A DNA stretch of 64,000 bases. Origin: Isoperla grammatica. Taxonomy: Eukaryota; Arthropoda; Insecta; Plecoptera; Perlodidae. Positions within the stretch are counted from its first letter, which is position 1. Each line of letters starts with the position of its first letter. Below the pieces are notes generated by a model. The model searched no databases. It was not told the DNA's origin and saw nothing but the letters and a program-made list of their open reading frames with translations. The stretch covers positions 10,452,292 to 10,516,291 of the forward strand of contig OX246739.1 in assembly GCA_945910005.1 (NCBI GenBank). Reading direction: 5' to 3'. The position numbers and the translations under genes are program-made. This document shows, one piece after another, positions 24,501 to 34,314 of the stretch.

Positions 24501-26547
24501 GAATTTGTTAGAGATTTCTCCAAATATGCGAAGCAGCCTTTGTAGACAATAAAGAAATAAACTTTTTAGACAGAAAGTGTCTTGAACGCATATTCATAGC
24601 ATGCACTAAAATGCAAGGGGCGTATTTTCACGGCCACACCGCACGCCGAGACTACATATCCAAGGTATATTTGTAAAACAAATCGTCATTTATGGATGTT
24701 TATCGTACAAAAATTGCTCACGAGTCTTCTACATTGGTATTGGCTTCTATATACAAAGATATCGACAGAACTGGTTGCTTAGATTTTAATATAATTAATC
24801 AAAACTGTTGTCTCGCAACTAGAAGCTATGTTGAGTTGTCTCACCGACCTCATCGTAGCTGCCATCACGCACTTCTCGCGGCGACACTAACGCTGTCTCT
24901 TGACAATTTTAAAAGCAAATCTCGTAAACATTGTTCATTCTACTAGGCCTACCTAGAAATCTATTTATTCGACAGACAAAATATTAGGCAATAATTGATC
25001 TACGTATCTTTCAAGGACATGTATTGGGCCTAGGCCTAGGTTTTGTATCTGTCTTTGTATAAAATATTTTGGCCAAACTGGCAACAATTTCCGACAAGAT
25101 ATGTTCTTCTTATTCGTTTTTAAAATATATTCTTCTTGTGCAGTGATGAAGATGACAGCCGGCCAGGTCAACAAAAATTTATCCAGAGAAAAAGCCCCTA
25201 CTTAAAATTTATATTCAGAATACGAACTGCAACCAAAATCCCGAAATCGTGAAAGAGTTTAATTGCATGCTTCTTGTCGCGTTGTTCAACTTAGGGTTAT
25301 ACTGGAGAAACTTACTTAGCCTATACTTACTAATACTAGATACAAAAGTTGAACATTGAACTTTGCTGGAACGCTCTCCCGGGACGGGCCCTGGGGAGCA
25401 AATGAGGGACTACAGAGGTAAAAAACTAAAAGCCCGAAGGCTGGGGTGATAATAAGAATTAGTGCGGGGATGAATGGGGGTAGAGCCTGCTACAATGGAG
25501 TCATTGTGAAAACAAGATGAAAACTGAATTGGGTTTCAGTAGGAGCGATAGGGGGAGCCGTCTCAGACTAGGGCTGAACCATGAAACAGTACAATTGCGA
25601 TCCCGATGATGGATGCGATGTCGCTATCGACGATCGTGGTTAGGAGTTTATTGTATTTATTTATCCAGCACGACGCTGTCTGCGTATCGATGTACAACAG
25701 CGACTGGACCGGAGCCTCGCCGAGCTTCAAGAAGTCCATGCTCGTCATCATGAGCCGAGCCACCGTCCCTCTGGAGGTGAAACCCACGGGGCTCGACCCT
25801 CTTTCACGCAGAAACTTCGCTCAGGTCAGTGACGTCATCAGAAGTGGGATCACTGTTAGGGTGCGTTGCGTACACAGTGAAAGCTGGTAACCTGCGCTGA
25901 ACTGTCATGAAAGTTATATTTGATCTACCTTACAGATGTTTTTGTCACAGGCGAGGAGCTCGTAACTAACCAGCACACTGACCGAGACCAGCCACCTTCG
26001 TTGTTAAAATAAAAGTTCTTCTTTACTCAATATCGGTTGTATTCACGTAATGTACATTGCGACTATACCGGACGCCACACTGGCAGTTGATTTGATGGGT
26101 AGATCATTGTTACTAGGTTACATATGGTGTTTGGTGCAAATCCAACTGTTCTCTAATTTTGGTTTGCAATATTAGTTCAAAATAACAGAAATAAACACTT
26201 TTATCACGACAACTCTTTTAAACGTCGACAATGGCATATTCTACAATAATCATTTTCGTAAACTTTATCAGGGGATATACGTGTTCAAACTGTCATATTT
26301 CCCCGTTAACTCATTCGTCTTGTATTGACAGCTTGAATGTCAAATGATTTTTAAATATGAAATAGTACAATACGTGGTCATCAAAATGGCGCGGTGACGT
26401 CACTTTAATACTCCCTATTGTTTGTATAAGATAAAGTGCGCGTTTGATGAGATATTTACAAGCTACACTCGCTGATGCTGTGTTCTGTTGTAGGTGATGA
26501 ATACTGCTTACCAGATGGTGAACACACTAAGCACGATGGTAAAGTGA
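15938..26547 (+). CDS. Odorant receptor gene 2 (7tm_6 family), complete seven-exon gene
   Basis: Exons: 15938-16025, 19265-19766, 21067-21768, 22436-22535, 23607-23714, 25669-25824, 26494-26547. Every intron has GT/AG and every junction phase agrees (1,2,2,0,0,0), giving 1,710 nt and 569 aa. The start is the first ATG after an in-frame TAA; the alternative MSVDQN is seven codons on. The protein opens with the family-typical FDYYRMLLYWQGFWQD. Hydrophobic helices lie in exon 2 (for example WFVLVTVAINVFLLFPTAMY), exon 3 (helix 4), exon 4 (helix 5), exon 5 (helix 6) and exon 7 (helix 7). YNSDWTGAS and FKKSMLVIMSRA in exon 6 are the 7tm_6 signature. At 569 aa it is longer than most receptors of the family (about 400); 94 residues come from a tandem duplication in loop 2. 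It is a divergent tuning receptor rather than Orco, because the CHWYDGS motif of Orco is absent. Role (olfactory channel subunit) is inferred from family. Confidence 0.92.
16030..16560. repeat. (TAA)n microsatellites in receptor gene 2 intron 1
   Basis: Three long (TAA)n tracts (about 16043-16120, 16208-16360 and 16458-16495) with short interruptions and a small internal palindrome at about 16250-16275. A unique 80-bp stretch at 16376-16460 recurs at 17622-17698. The apparent poly-Ile/Tyr/Asn reading frames here are artefacts. Confidence 0.9.
16569..17130 (+). mobile_element. Helitron-like family, copy D (internally diverged)
   Basis: TCGATACCGGTCGAACG and TTCGCCAGAAATTTCGTGG... match the start and end segments of copy A (28871-29600), including the terminal hairpin GACGCG-loop style (GACGCG, CGCGTC at about 17080-17105). 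The middle is unrelated or deleted, and the end is CCAAG rather than CCTAG. 17131-17620 is AT-rich intron with nothing recognised. Confidence 0.6.
17772..18462 (+). pseudogene. 3' end of a LINE with restriction-like endonuclease (R4/Dong-like)
   Basis: The open frame to TAA at 18098-18100 contains KPDIIIKDHENRQCIMVDVA, which fits the KPD-X14-D motif of the C-terminal restriction-like endonuclease. It ends LQKTAILGTARILRKVL, a conserved tail of these LINEs. The reverse transcriptase is absent (5' truncated). A GC-rich hairpin in the 3' UTR spans about 18167-18260. The fragment starts and ends in (TAA)n tracts, consistent with the known TAA preference of the R4/Dong clade; clade assignment is inferred. 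Confidence 0.75.
18463..19230 (+). repeat. Evolving tri/hexanucleotide microsatellite (TAA, GAATAA, GAATAC, GAACAA, GAATGA)
   Basis: (TAA)n passes stepwise into (GAATAA)n, (GAATAC)n and (GAACAA)n up to 18725, then (GAATGA)n at 18975-19225. The unique insert 18727-18975, on the minus strand, reads WNEVEAERLWENRERWRELL and could be a LINE fragment (low confidence). Confidence 0.85.
19265..19766 (+). CDS. Odorant receptor gene 2, exon 2 (helices 1-3)
   Basis: The acceptor is TTTGCTTGCAG and the donor is GTAGGT. The exon enters at phase 1 and leaves at phase 2, and encodes residues 30-197. It contains FRPKAMNSLFAQMD, the loop-1 segment common to odorant receptors, followed by a third hydrophobic helix (LAALIFGITIGFCSVLLP). 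It lies immediately after a GAATGA-type hexamer microsatellite that runs to about 40 bp from the acceptor. Confidence 0.9.
19767..21066. other. Receptor gene 2 intron 2
   Basis: This intron holds no exon. 20445-20890 looks like a LINE 3' end on the minus strand (T-rich TTATTTGTTTATTTATTTGG then GGTTCCCAGCGAATTTCCTC, the complement of a GAGGAAATTCGCTGGGAACC terminus). Confidence 0.5.
21067..21768 (+). CDS. Odorant receptor gene 2, exon 3 (helix 4 and expanded loop 2)
   Basis: The acceptor is TTTATCCAG and the donor GTAATG; the exon encodes residues 197-431. WYPWDTSTSPAFEITLF is the pre-helix-4 WxPxDxxxSPxYE-type motif of the family. Helix 4 follows (VFSNISGWTILFATITSMIL). The second half is a Gly/Ala/Leu-rich insertion built of two 47-residue repeats, then LHQEIQDVLTNAIHLHVKLL, the usual lead into helix 5 (the C..HH region). 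The expanded loop is cytoplasmic in the inverted topology known for these proteins. Confidence 0.9.
21365..21646 (+). repeat. 141-bp in-frame tandem duplication inside receptor exon 3
   Basis: Two units of 141 bp (21365-21505 and 21506-21646) encode 47 residues each. They share the skeleton ALRG.QL.A..AALS followed by VDD.ALVST.Y.AGD.G...GRD.MP. The unit is a multiple of three, so the frame is kept. The unit divergence suggests an old rather than recent duplication. Confidence 0.9.
22436..22535 (+). CDS. Odorant receptor gene 2, exon 4 (helix 5)
   Basis: This 100-nt exon between GTTTACAG and GTACGT joins phase 2 to phase 0. It encodes YMCLWADISNITFMVLHV and the rest of helix 5. It is too short for ORF listing and was placed by phase agreement with exons 3 and 5. 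The matching exon of gene 1 would lie to the left of the window. Confidence 0.85.
22690..23606 (+). repeat. Paralogous ~46-bp minisatellite in receptor gene 2 intron
   Basis: Same unit as in gene 1 and the same left border (ACGTGTCC.AACGCC near 22705, compare 383), but fewer copies. It is interrupted by a 308-bp retroposon at 23024-23331. The terminal unit again supplies the acceptor TCACAG of exon 23607. Confidence 0.88.
23024..23331 (+). mobile_element. Short retroposon with 16-bp target duplication
   Basis: TCTTTAGTCCTGATAG at 23008-23023 and 23332-23347. The element begins CCTGCCCAGGGACTGCTACC and ends ACGTTAAGCCCAAATATCAA TCA, sharing the CACCCACTCATCGTC tail with 12126-12423. It split one minisatellite unit, so it postdates the array. 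Confidence 0.88.
23607..23714 (+). CDS. Odorant receptor gene 2, exon 5 (helix 6)
   Basis: This 36-codon phase-0 exon has acceptor TTCGTCACAG and donor GTAAGT. It is almost colinear with exon 2068-2175 of gene 1 (core ISQIYLVTNNMIQLISDQ). Its acceptor is the last unit of the intron minisatellite. Confidence 0.9.
23715..25668. other. Receptor gene 2 intron colinear with gene 1
   Basis: ACCATAGAATTCTATACAAC and the following ~200 bp match 3460-3650; 24983-25145 matches 4930-5090. A poly-C run is at about 23871-23890. It lacks the hAT insertion of gene 1. Confidence 0.8.
25669..25824 (+). CDS. Odorant receptor gene 2, exon 6 (loop 3 signature)
   Basis: This 52-codon phase-0 exon has acceptor TTTATCCAG and donor GTCAGT. 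It carries YNSDWTGASPSFKKSMLVIM and DPLSRRNFAQ, the conserved loop-3 to helix-7 segment. It differs from the gene 1 exon at only a few residues. Confidence 0.92.
26494..26547 (+). CDS. Odorant receptor gene 2, terminal exon 7
   Basis: The acceptor is GTTCTGTTGTAG. The exon encodes VMNTAYQMVNTLSTMVK and then TGA. Gene 2 keeps a single copy, and the GGGAT satellite begins about 90 bp downstream. The AG and preceding sequence are identical to the gene 1 terminal exon. Confidence 0.9.
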   Translation: MMNTAYQMVNTLSTMVK

Positions 26548-26599
26548 CTCGACACTACGAGATTTCAACACTGCGGTTGCTGCTGTTCATTTGGGCAAT

Positions 26600-27502
26600 G
26601 CCATAGAATAGAATAGAATAAAATAGAATAGAATAGAATGGAATGGAATGGAATGGCATGGCATGGGATGGGATGGGATGGGATGGGATGGGATGGGATG
26701 GGATGGGATGGGATGGGATGGGATGGGATGGGATGGGATGGGATGGGATGGGATGGGATGGGATGGGATGGGATGGGATGGGATGGGATGGGATGGGATG
26801 GGATGGGATGGGATGGGATGGGATGGGATGGGATGGGATGGGATGGGATGGGATGGGATGGGATGGGATGGGATGGGATGGGATGGGATGGGATGGGATG
26901 GGATGGGATGGGATGGGATGGGATGGGATGGGATGGGATGGGATGGGATGGGATGGGATGGGATGGGATGGGATGGGATGGGATGGGATGGGATGGGATG
27001 GGATGGGATGGGATGGGATGGGATGGGATGGGATGGGATGGGATGGGATGGGATGGGATGGGATGGGATGGGATGGGATGGGATGGGATGGGATGGGATG
27101 GGATGGGATGGGATGGGATGGGAGGGGATTGGATGGGATGGGATGGGATTGGATGGGAGGGGATGGGATGGGATGGGATGGGATGGGATGGGATGGGATG
27201 GGATGGGATGGGATGGGATGGGATGGGATGGGATGGGATGGGATGGGATGGGATGGGATGGGATGGGATGGGATGGGATGGGATGGGATGGGATGGGATG
27301 GGATGGGATGGGATGGGATGGGATGGGATGGGATGGGACGGGACGGGACGGGACGGGACGGGACGGGACGGGACGGGACGGGACGGGACGGGACGGGACG
27401 GGACGGGATGGGATGGGATGGGATGGGATGGGATGGGATGGCATAGCATGGCATAGCATAGCATAGCATAGCATAGCACAGAATAGCATAGAATAGAATA
27501 GA
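26600..27502 (+). repeat. GGGAT pentamer satellite, about 0.9 kb
   Basis: The core is (GGGAT)n at about 26664-27440, with a GGGAC block at 27336-27407 and variant units GGGAG/GATTG near 27121-27160. It is flanked by TAGAA, TGGAA and TGGCA units on the left and TAGCA and TAGAA units on the right. All six reading frames are open because five is coprime to three. These are not genes. Confidence 0.97.
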
Positions 27503-28160
27503 ACTTTATTTTCTCCTTATTATACAGTATATATTACATTTTAGTACATAGAAGTTTATAAAAAGAAGAAAACCCACCTACTTTTTGAGTCCAGTGTGTG
27601 GAAGTCTTCTTATATTGTCATCTAGTTACATAAATTAGCAAGATAGCGGCAAGATTATTACAGTGGCAGTGGCAGTAGTCCTGATTATAAGTAACAAGTG
27701 TTAAATTGAAGAAAATAGAGCAGAAACAAACGTTCAAATGATACTTAAATGGTATGATATATGGCATATGGTAGCATGAAGGTAAGAGTTGTAGTTATTA
27801 TTTCAAATAATGTAATTTAATTAAAGTAATTAATAAACTCTAGACTTGCAGCTCAACTCTAGTACGGGTAGTGAAAATAAAAGAAAACAAGTAGAGTTTA
27901 GTTATTAGGAAATGTAGGTATGAAATGAGCATAGTGCATGTGTTTGGTACTTATTTTACTTATAGACCATATTAAAATTAAATAAATGAATGAATTTAAT
28001 GTACAGAGAGTAGTATACTTAGCTACCAATTGGTATACAAATTTAATGCAGTGACATATGTATTAGAACATGAATGTGGCAAGTGATTAGCTACTTACAA
28101 TATGAATTATATTAGGAATTTAAGAATTTCGGCAAATACAAAACACAAGCACAATGAAGT
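27503..28160 (-). mobile_element. Retroelement 3' end with (TTCTA)n tail (candidate)
   Basis: On the minus strand the sequence ends AATAAAGTTCTATTCTATTC, a common 3' terminus of insect non-LTR elements. No coding domain was recognised. 28161-28800 is AT-rich with a decayed receptor terminal-exon-like stretch at about 28163-28190. Confidence 0.45.
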
Positions 28161-28870
28161 GTAGATGTTCACGGTGGGGGCAAGGGTTATAGAAACTTTG
28201 ATCAAACATGGTGGAAATGTGCCTGCAAAGTTATAGTTTGCAAATCATTAAGTTATCTTGCATTTATATTGGTATGAACACATTGTGTTCATTAGTATTA
28301 ATTAACAATTCTCGGAATTGATATTACATTCAAAAGCTTTACTAACGATTGAGAGGTCACTGAAGTGACTATGTTATTTAGGTCGCTCAAACGATCTGTC
28401 ACTTTACGGAACATATTACGTTTGTGCAGATCAAAACACGATTATACATTCCATGTTCTTAAATTGTTATTTATTTCATCCATTGTAATGGACACCAATT
28501 ATCTATATTTGTCCCTGCTTTTAAAGACACGTCATTGGACTTCAATGACAAAATGTTCATTCAATCATGACACACGGCATTCTGTCATGAGGATGTGCTT
28601 CAAAATATCTAGTCCAAAGAGTCCTGACTGTTCTGAATAGAGCATTTAGATTTTAGAATAATAGGACGAATGCACAAAAGATAAAGTTTTTGCGACGTAT
28701 TCAAAGACCTTCGAACACACAATATTTAATGCATATATATATATATTTATATATATATATATATATATATGATTTCTTAGATTTTGTTGGTTGCAAAATG
28801 TAAAGTAAGAAAACATTTTTCGGTTTAACCAATCCAAATTGAATTTAAAATAAAATGTTTTCTTACTTTA

Positions 28871-29600
28871 TTAAGCGAGCGAAGCGAGCGTCTCCACTTG
28901 ACTCTTATGGCACTTCGTTCTGTTTTTTTTTTTTTTTTATGTCTGTCGAAAGCGGTCGAACTGAAAGTCCGATCAACTTGAAATTTGGACCATCCACAAG
29001 CCTTGATGTGAATTGAAGGTGTATAGTTTTGAGGCAAAATCGTTTGAAAAGTTACAAAGTTACACCATAGTTACTGCAAAATATTGTTCTGAAACAAAAT
29101 GGCGGCAAAATGTGAGATAGCCATATTTTCATAAACTTTTTTCCGGTTACGAATATGTTCATTTTACGGCGATACGATAAATATTGGCAAAGTTACACAA
29201 AAGTTACTCGAAAATATATTTCTGAAACACAGTTAACAGCAAAATGTGAGGTGGCTGTCTTATTGTAAATTTTTGTCCGGTCACGAATATATTAATGTAA
29301 ACGCGATCTGATATATATAAGAGGCAGAAATTACATTTCTATTGCTATCAATAACTGTTAGTAACGGTGGCGGACCGTGGCGAAAACATGATAGCGAAAA
29401 TTCTTAGCAACGCACATTGCACTGCATCCAACAATGTCGGGAAGTATAATAGCTATGGAAATAAGAAAAAAATTTGCAAAGCGCATTCTTGAATTGTTGT
29501 TACTTGTTGTTTGTATTAGCATTGAAAACTTTTCGCCAGAAAGTTCGTAGATATTGACGCGCTCGCTTATCAACGCGTCAAACAGAGCGTTTTCCTAGTA
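28871..29600 (+). mobile_element. Helitron-like non-autonomous family, copy A (~730 bp)
   Basis: It starts TTAAGCGAGCGAAGCGAGCG and ends in a hairpin (GACGCG, 12-nt loop, CGCGTC) followed by CCTAG and a T. The same ends bound copies B and C. A 3' hairpin plus CTAG|T fits Helitrons. The expected 5' TC is not at the shared start, so the class is tentative. No protein is encoded. Confidence 0.6.
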
Positions 29601-29656
29601 TATATATATATATATATGTGTGTGTTGTTTTTTATGTCTTCGCGAACGTTTGTTAT

Positions 29657-30128
29657 GGATTTGTTGTCTTCCGGGATATTCCGCCGCTTGTGTGAGTATA
29701 CTGATGCAGCCCGAAGTCTGTCACCCATTGCTCGACGTTTCGCCAGATTTGCATCTGGCATGATCATTGATCCCTATCACGTCCTTTTCATTCAAGAGCC
29801 TAACGTCGACTGACTATTGTCAGCCGAGGCGCGCGTTGTCTGTATACCCACTGCTGTAGAAGGTGGAGGTGCGGGGCGGCGCGGTTCTATTGTTAATTTT
29901 GGGGGCTGAGCCATGTTGTCCGAGGAAAGCACTGCTGACTGATTAAGAACGCGCGCCTCGGCTGACAATATAGTCACTCGACGTAAGGCTCTTGAATGAA
30001 AAGGACGTGATAGGGACTCGTGATCATGCCAGTTGCAATTCTGGCGAAACGTCGAGCAATGGGTGACAGACTTCGGGCTGCATCAGTATACTCACACAAG
30101 GCGGAATATCCCGGAAGACAACAAATCC
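29657..30128. repeat. Large foldback with CGAAACGTCG motif
   Basis: The arms 29657-29840 and 29948-30128 (about 182 bp) are near-perfect inverted repeats around a ~107-bp spacer, bounded by AT dinucleotide runs. The arms contain CTGATGCAGCCCGAAGTCTG and the CGAAACGTCG motif seen at 11961. They may be two Penelope-like termini head to head. Confidence 0.75.
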
Positions 30129-30766
30129 ATATATATATATATATATATTCATACAAACAGCATGCTACGTAAAAACTAACCCCAACTCTTTCAATAATTG
30201 AATCAACACCCACCCAACACTCGCCTTAAACAAGCACTCTAATAACCTTCTCTCAACAACAAACAGTTAGAGAAGCATCTCCACTACATAGGAAGGGAAA
30301 TAGTCAATAGACTCCCTGTTAGCCTCACATCGATCCACAACATTAAATATTCAAGACAAGAGCAAAGCAATACCTAATAGAAATCCCATTCTACAGCCTT
30401 GTGGAATTCTTTGAGGCCTAAGGGTGACTAAGTTTCTAGATTAAGTATGTCTATTTCGATTGAATTACTGTCAGTGTCATGATAATTATTTGTAAATTGT
30501 TGTAAATGCATTAATGTAGTATGTATGTAAGTCTTTATTTTTCTTTTTAGCTTAGCAACTATTTCTCCTTAACTTTAATACAAATTGACTTGCACTATCT
30601 TTGATATGTACTAAATAATGTAATTACTGTTATAATTAGACTATGTTCTTAGTGTATACTTAAATGTTGTATCAACTATCATGCAATATATCTACTATGT
30701 ACTATCTTAAATGGTGAATAAATAAGCTACACACTACAAACTACTAGTTAGTTCAACAATCAAGCG

Positions 30767-30854
30767 CAAGGTCTACTTGGTCTCCGCCTATCGGAGGCTC
30801 ATCGAACATACGAGTTCGACGAGCCTCCGGTAAGCGGAGATCAAGTAGACCTTG
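30767..30854. repeat. 41-bp-arm hairpin with 6-nt loop
   Basis: CAAGGTCTACTTGGTCTCCG pairs across the loop with CGGAGATCAAGTAGACCTTG; only four mismatched or wobble positions are found over 41 bp. It is isolated and not flanked by an obvious element. The rest of 30129-32480 has no gene; a hAT-like terminus (TACGCCACTG) is at about 31697-31706. Confidence 0.8.
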
Positions 30855-32480
30855 CTTACGCGCAGCGCTGGCGTTTAGGCTTCGGTCTGGCGTCTTATTT
30901 TAAATACTGTCCTTACTAAATTATTACTAAGGCGCATGTTAATAATATTTACCTAGACCTATAGGCCTACAGGCCGGACACCGTATCAAAGAAGGTGTTG
31001 TCGTAACAACTAATTACTCTGGCCGGCGTAGTGATATGTGGATGTTTACGCAGTGCTGATCAGCGCAATGCTTAACCAAACCATATGTAACGGGTTACTT
31101 TTGCGCGAGGCGCGGTATGTTTAAATTTCCGTTGTGTAACTACTATTTAAATCAATATATTAATAAACATTTGGCAACGCAACACCGCTCGGCTATCTTC
31201 GGGACTGCCAAATGTGGGACGTGTTTCATGTGGGGGATGTTCCTTGTGGGGGTAAATCTGTGTACCCACCTGTCAGACTGCAATGTTCGTAGTTCGTACC
31301 GTCCCCAGTCCTGCGCTCTCGTTGAGATAAAACGGAACTATATTTGTCCTTACGAAAGTATTCTGATGCTTACGACACAGCCGAGTCCAAGGTGACAACC
31401 TAATTTTCTACTGCTCTAATTCCTACCATTTAATCTTAACAGGTCCATTGGGGATAATTTAAAACCTTCCGTTGGTTACCTGTAACGGTGGGTGTGGCCA
31501 AACTACCTCTGCACTCGACTAAGCCGAACCATACATTTACGAATGTATGAAAGAACGCCGGGTATCTGTTTATTTTCTTTCAATTGGTGCGGTTGAAAGG
31601 GGAAATAGACAATGACCTGAGATAGGTATGCGAATACTTTCGTTGGCATTAGTGTAACACCGAAGGGGAGGATTTCCCCCCCCCACACTTGGATACGCCA
31701 CTGTGTGAGTCCCATCCGGTCCAGGAGGACCAAGTATCAATGATTAATTCATGGTTTGATCCATTTAAAAAGCTAGAGACCTATTTTCTCGGCTGTGCTT
31801 GCGAAGTAGGCTGCATTAACGCACACACCTCCCATGCGGGTTCATGTCGAAATGCATTTTGAAAACCACTCACAATATTTTTGTTGGAGACTGTATGTTT
31901 ACCTACCTTGCGGAACACTTGGTTTCGGTTTGTTAGAAATGCTTTAAGATGGGTTAAAATTGTTCCAAATGTAAATAAAAATAATATGTCATCCTATAGA
32001 GAATTTAGCGCTCTTTCTTATGAATGTTTGTTTGTTCCAATCAATATTTCAGTTTTTCAGATGTTCATAACTACCTTTTGTAATGTGATGTTGCTTGACA
32101 CCTTTCACACCTAATTAAAAACATCAGCAAAATGACAACATTTATTGGAATAAAAACCATTTATTAAAAAAAGCATATCATTCTCTACAGAACGACATAT
32201 TTTCAGTTCCTGTTGTGACAATTTAAAACCATTTTAAAGCGAATTGAACCAGCCAACATCGGATGTTCCACAAGGTAGGTGAACGTACAGCCTTAAGGTG
32301 CAACGTCTCAACTCTATCGGCAAGTGACTATATTATTTACTTGTGTTGGTATAGTGACTCGGTGTGAATAAACTTCAGAGTTAATTGGCATAGCCATTAG
32401 ATGTATTTGAATTTGACCAGCCTGTGTTTCAGGCGTTGCGTTGAGTACACATGCTATGTCAAGACTGCCCACTGCCTTCT

Positions 32481-32946
32481 ATAGTCGGCCCAAGGGTAGC
32501 TTGTCCCCGCTACCTGAGCCAGACCCTAATTATAATTGCTTCCGCTCCGGCTTGCGGTCAACAGATAATCCCAAGAAAATGCCAATAATTAAAACAGTGA
32601 AGTGGTAAATTAAATCACATTTTTTACAAATTATGTGTTTAAACAATTATTTCTTGAAATTGTGTTTCACTGACAGATAATTCATTGACAAATCTAGCGC
32701 TGTTTTGTTTGTTTTTTTAGCACAATTTGAGCCTTATTTGTTCTGTATTAATTTGACAGAAAAAAATACGAATATTATTTGTCTTGTACACAGATCCGTG
32801 TTTGAAATGTTTACATTTAGTATTTTGTTTTGTTACGCTATTATGGTATGTGGTCTTTATGCGACACGGCTCTGGGGAGGAGGGAGGGGCGAGGGGGGGG
32901 GGGGGGGGGTGATACATTATCGGTTGGAAATAAATCCTTATTATTT

Positions 32947-33029
<83 letters not shown>

Positions 33030-33650
33030 TTTACCATAATTATTGTTGTTATTATTTTTTTATATATTTAGGCTATTTACATAAACTGTTAACTCTGGTC
33101 CCACATTAAACTATAGCATTATATTTATATATAATAAAAATAAAAATAATAATACTAATAATAATAATGATAATAATAATAAAGATTTATTTACAACCGA
33201 TAATGTATCATCGCCCCCCCCCCCCCCCCCGCCCCGCCCCACCCTCCTCCCCAGAGCCGTGTCGCATAAAAATCACACACCATAATAGCGTAACAATACC
33301 AAATACTAAATGTAAACATTTCAAACACGGATCTGTGTGCAAGAAAATAATATTCGAATTTTCTCCGGTCAAATTAACACAAATAGAACAAATAAGGATC
33401 TAATTGGGCTAAAAATACAAAGAAAAAAGCTCTAGATTTGTCAATGAATTATTTGTCAGTTTAACACAATTTCAAGAAATAATTGTTTAAACACATAATT
33501 TGTAAAAAATGTGATTTAATTTAACACACTTCACTGTTTTAACTATTGGCATTTTCTCGGGATTATCTGTTGACCGCAAGCCGGAGCGGAAGCAATTATA
33601 ATTAGGGTCTGGCGAAGGTAGCGGGGACAAGCTACCCTTGGGCCGACTAT
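32481..33650. repeat. 1.17-kb near-palindrome centred on (TTA)n/(AAT)n
   Basis: Left arm 32481-32945 and right arm 33181-33650, both about 465 bp. The left begins ATAGTCGGCCCAAGGGTAGC and the right ends with its complement. Both arms carry a G/C homopolymer (32894-32910; 33214-33230). Confidence 0.88.
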
Positions 33651-34314
33651 AAAGATCCTCTCACACAATTTGTTGATGTGTTTGAACACCGCCGCCTATT
33701 CAAGCACCGTGTGTTTGTTGGGGGGTAACAATCAATACAAAGTCCGTACAGAAATGGCTCCATAAATGCTAATATATTAAATAACACCACGGGATGTTTA
33801 AAAACATAAAAAAAGAAAACTATTTGCCCAATTTGAGAAGTATGCAATCATATTTTCGCCTGCAACCCCATTATGGTCACGTACGCCCTTTACACCCAGA
33901 AAAATGGTAACGCGCACATAGGATTTTAGGGGACTTTGAGTTTGTTGATAAGCAGCCTCGTTAGAACCTAAAGTCTATGTCAGGGAAAGGTTGCGCCGAG
34001 GCAGGTAAACTTCTCCGCCGCGCTCTTCCCCCACCATGCGGCTCGGCTACTCGACAAGGGTGAACGACTATTGACATTCCGCAGAGATGGTCCGTCAAGA
34101 TAATGGTAATTGGTAACAGGTGAAATTTAAAAACACATTTTTGTTGTTTTGTAACTTTTATCGAATTATTAGGAATATTGAAGAAAAACTAACATACCCT
34201 CGTTTTTTAATCACAAAAAACACCAGAAATTAAGCTAGTAAACACTCGTAAATAAACACATGTAGTTTTTAGCTTTGGCGATAGATTATGTAATAACCTA
34301 TGTCGAAATAGTGA

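Noticed and set aside
15938..26547. Orco, the odorant co-receptor
   Set aside because: Overall length without the repeats is Orco-like, but the conserved Orco loop-3 and helix-7 sequence is absent and the terminal exon is unlike it.
26555..27489. Six overlapping open frames of 267-304 codons
   Set aside because: All are translations of the GGGAT pentamer (repeating MGWDG or HPIPS type peptides). A 5-bp repeat lacking stops is open in every frame.
32705..33109. 134-codon frame ending in poly-Tyr
   Set aside because: Spans the centre of a palindrome and a (TTA)n tract; no protein-like composition.
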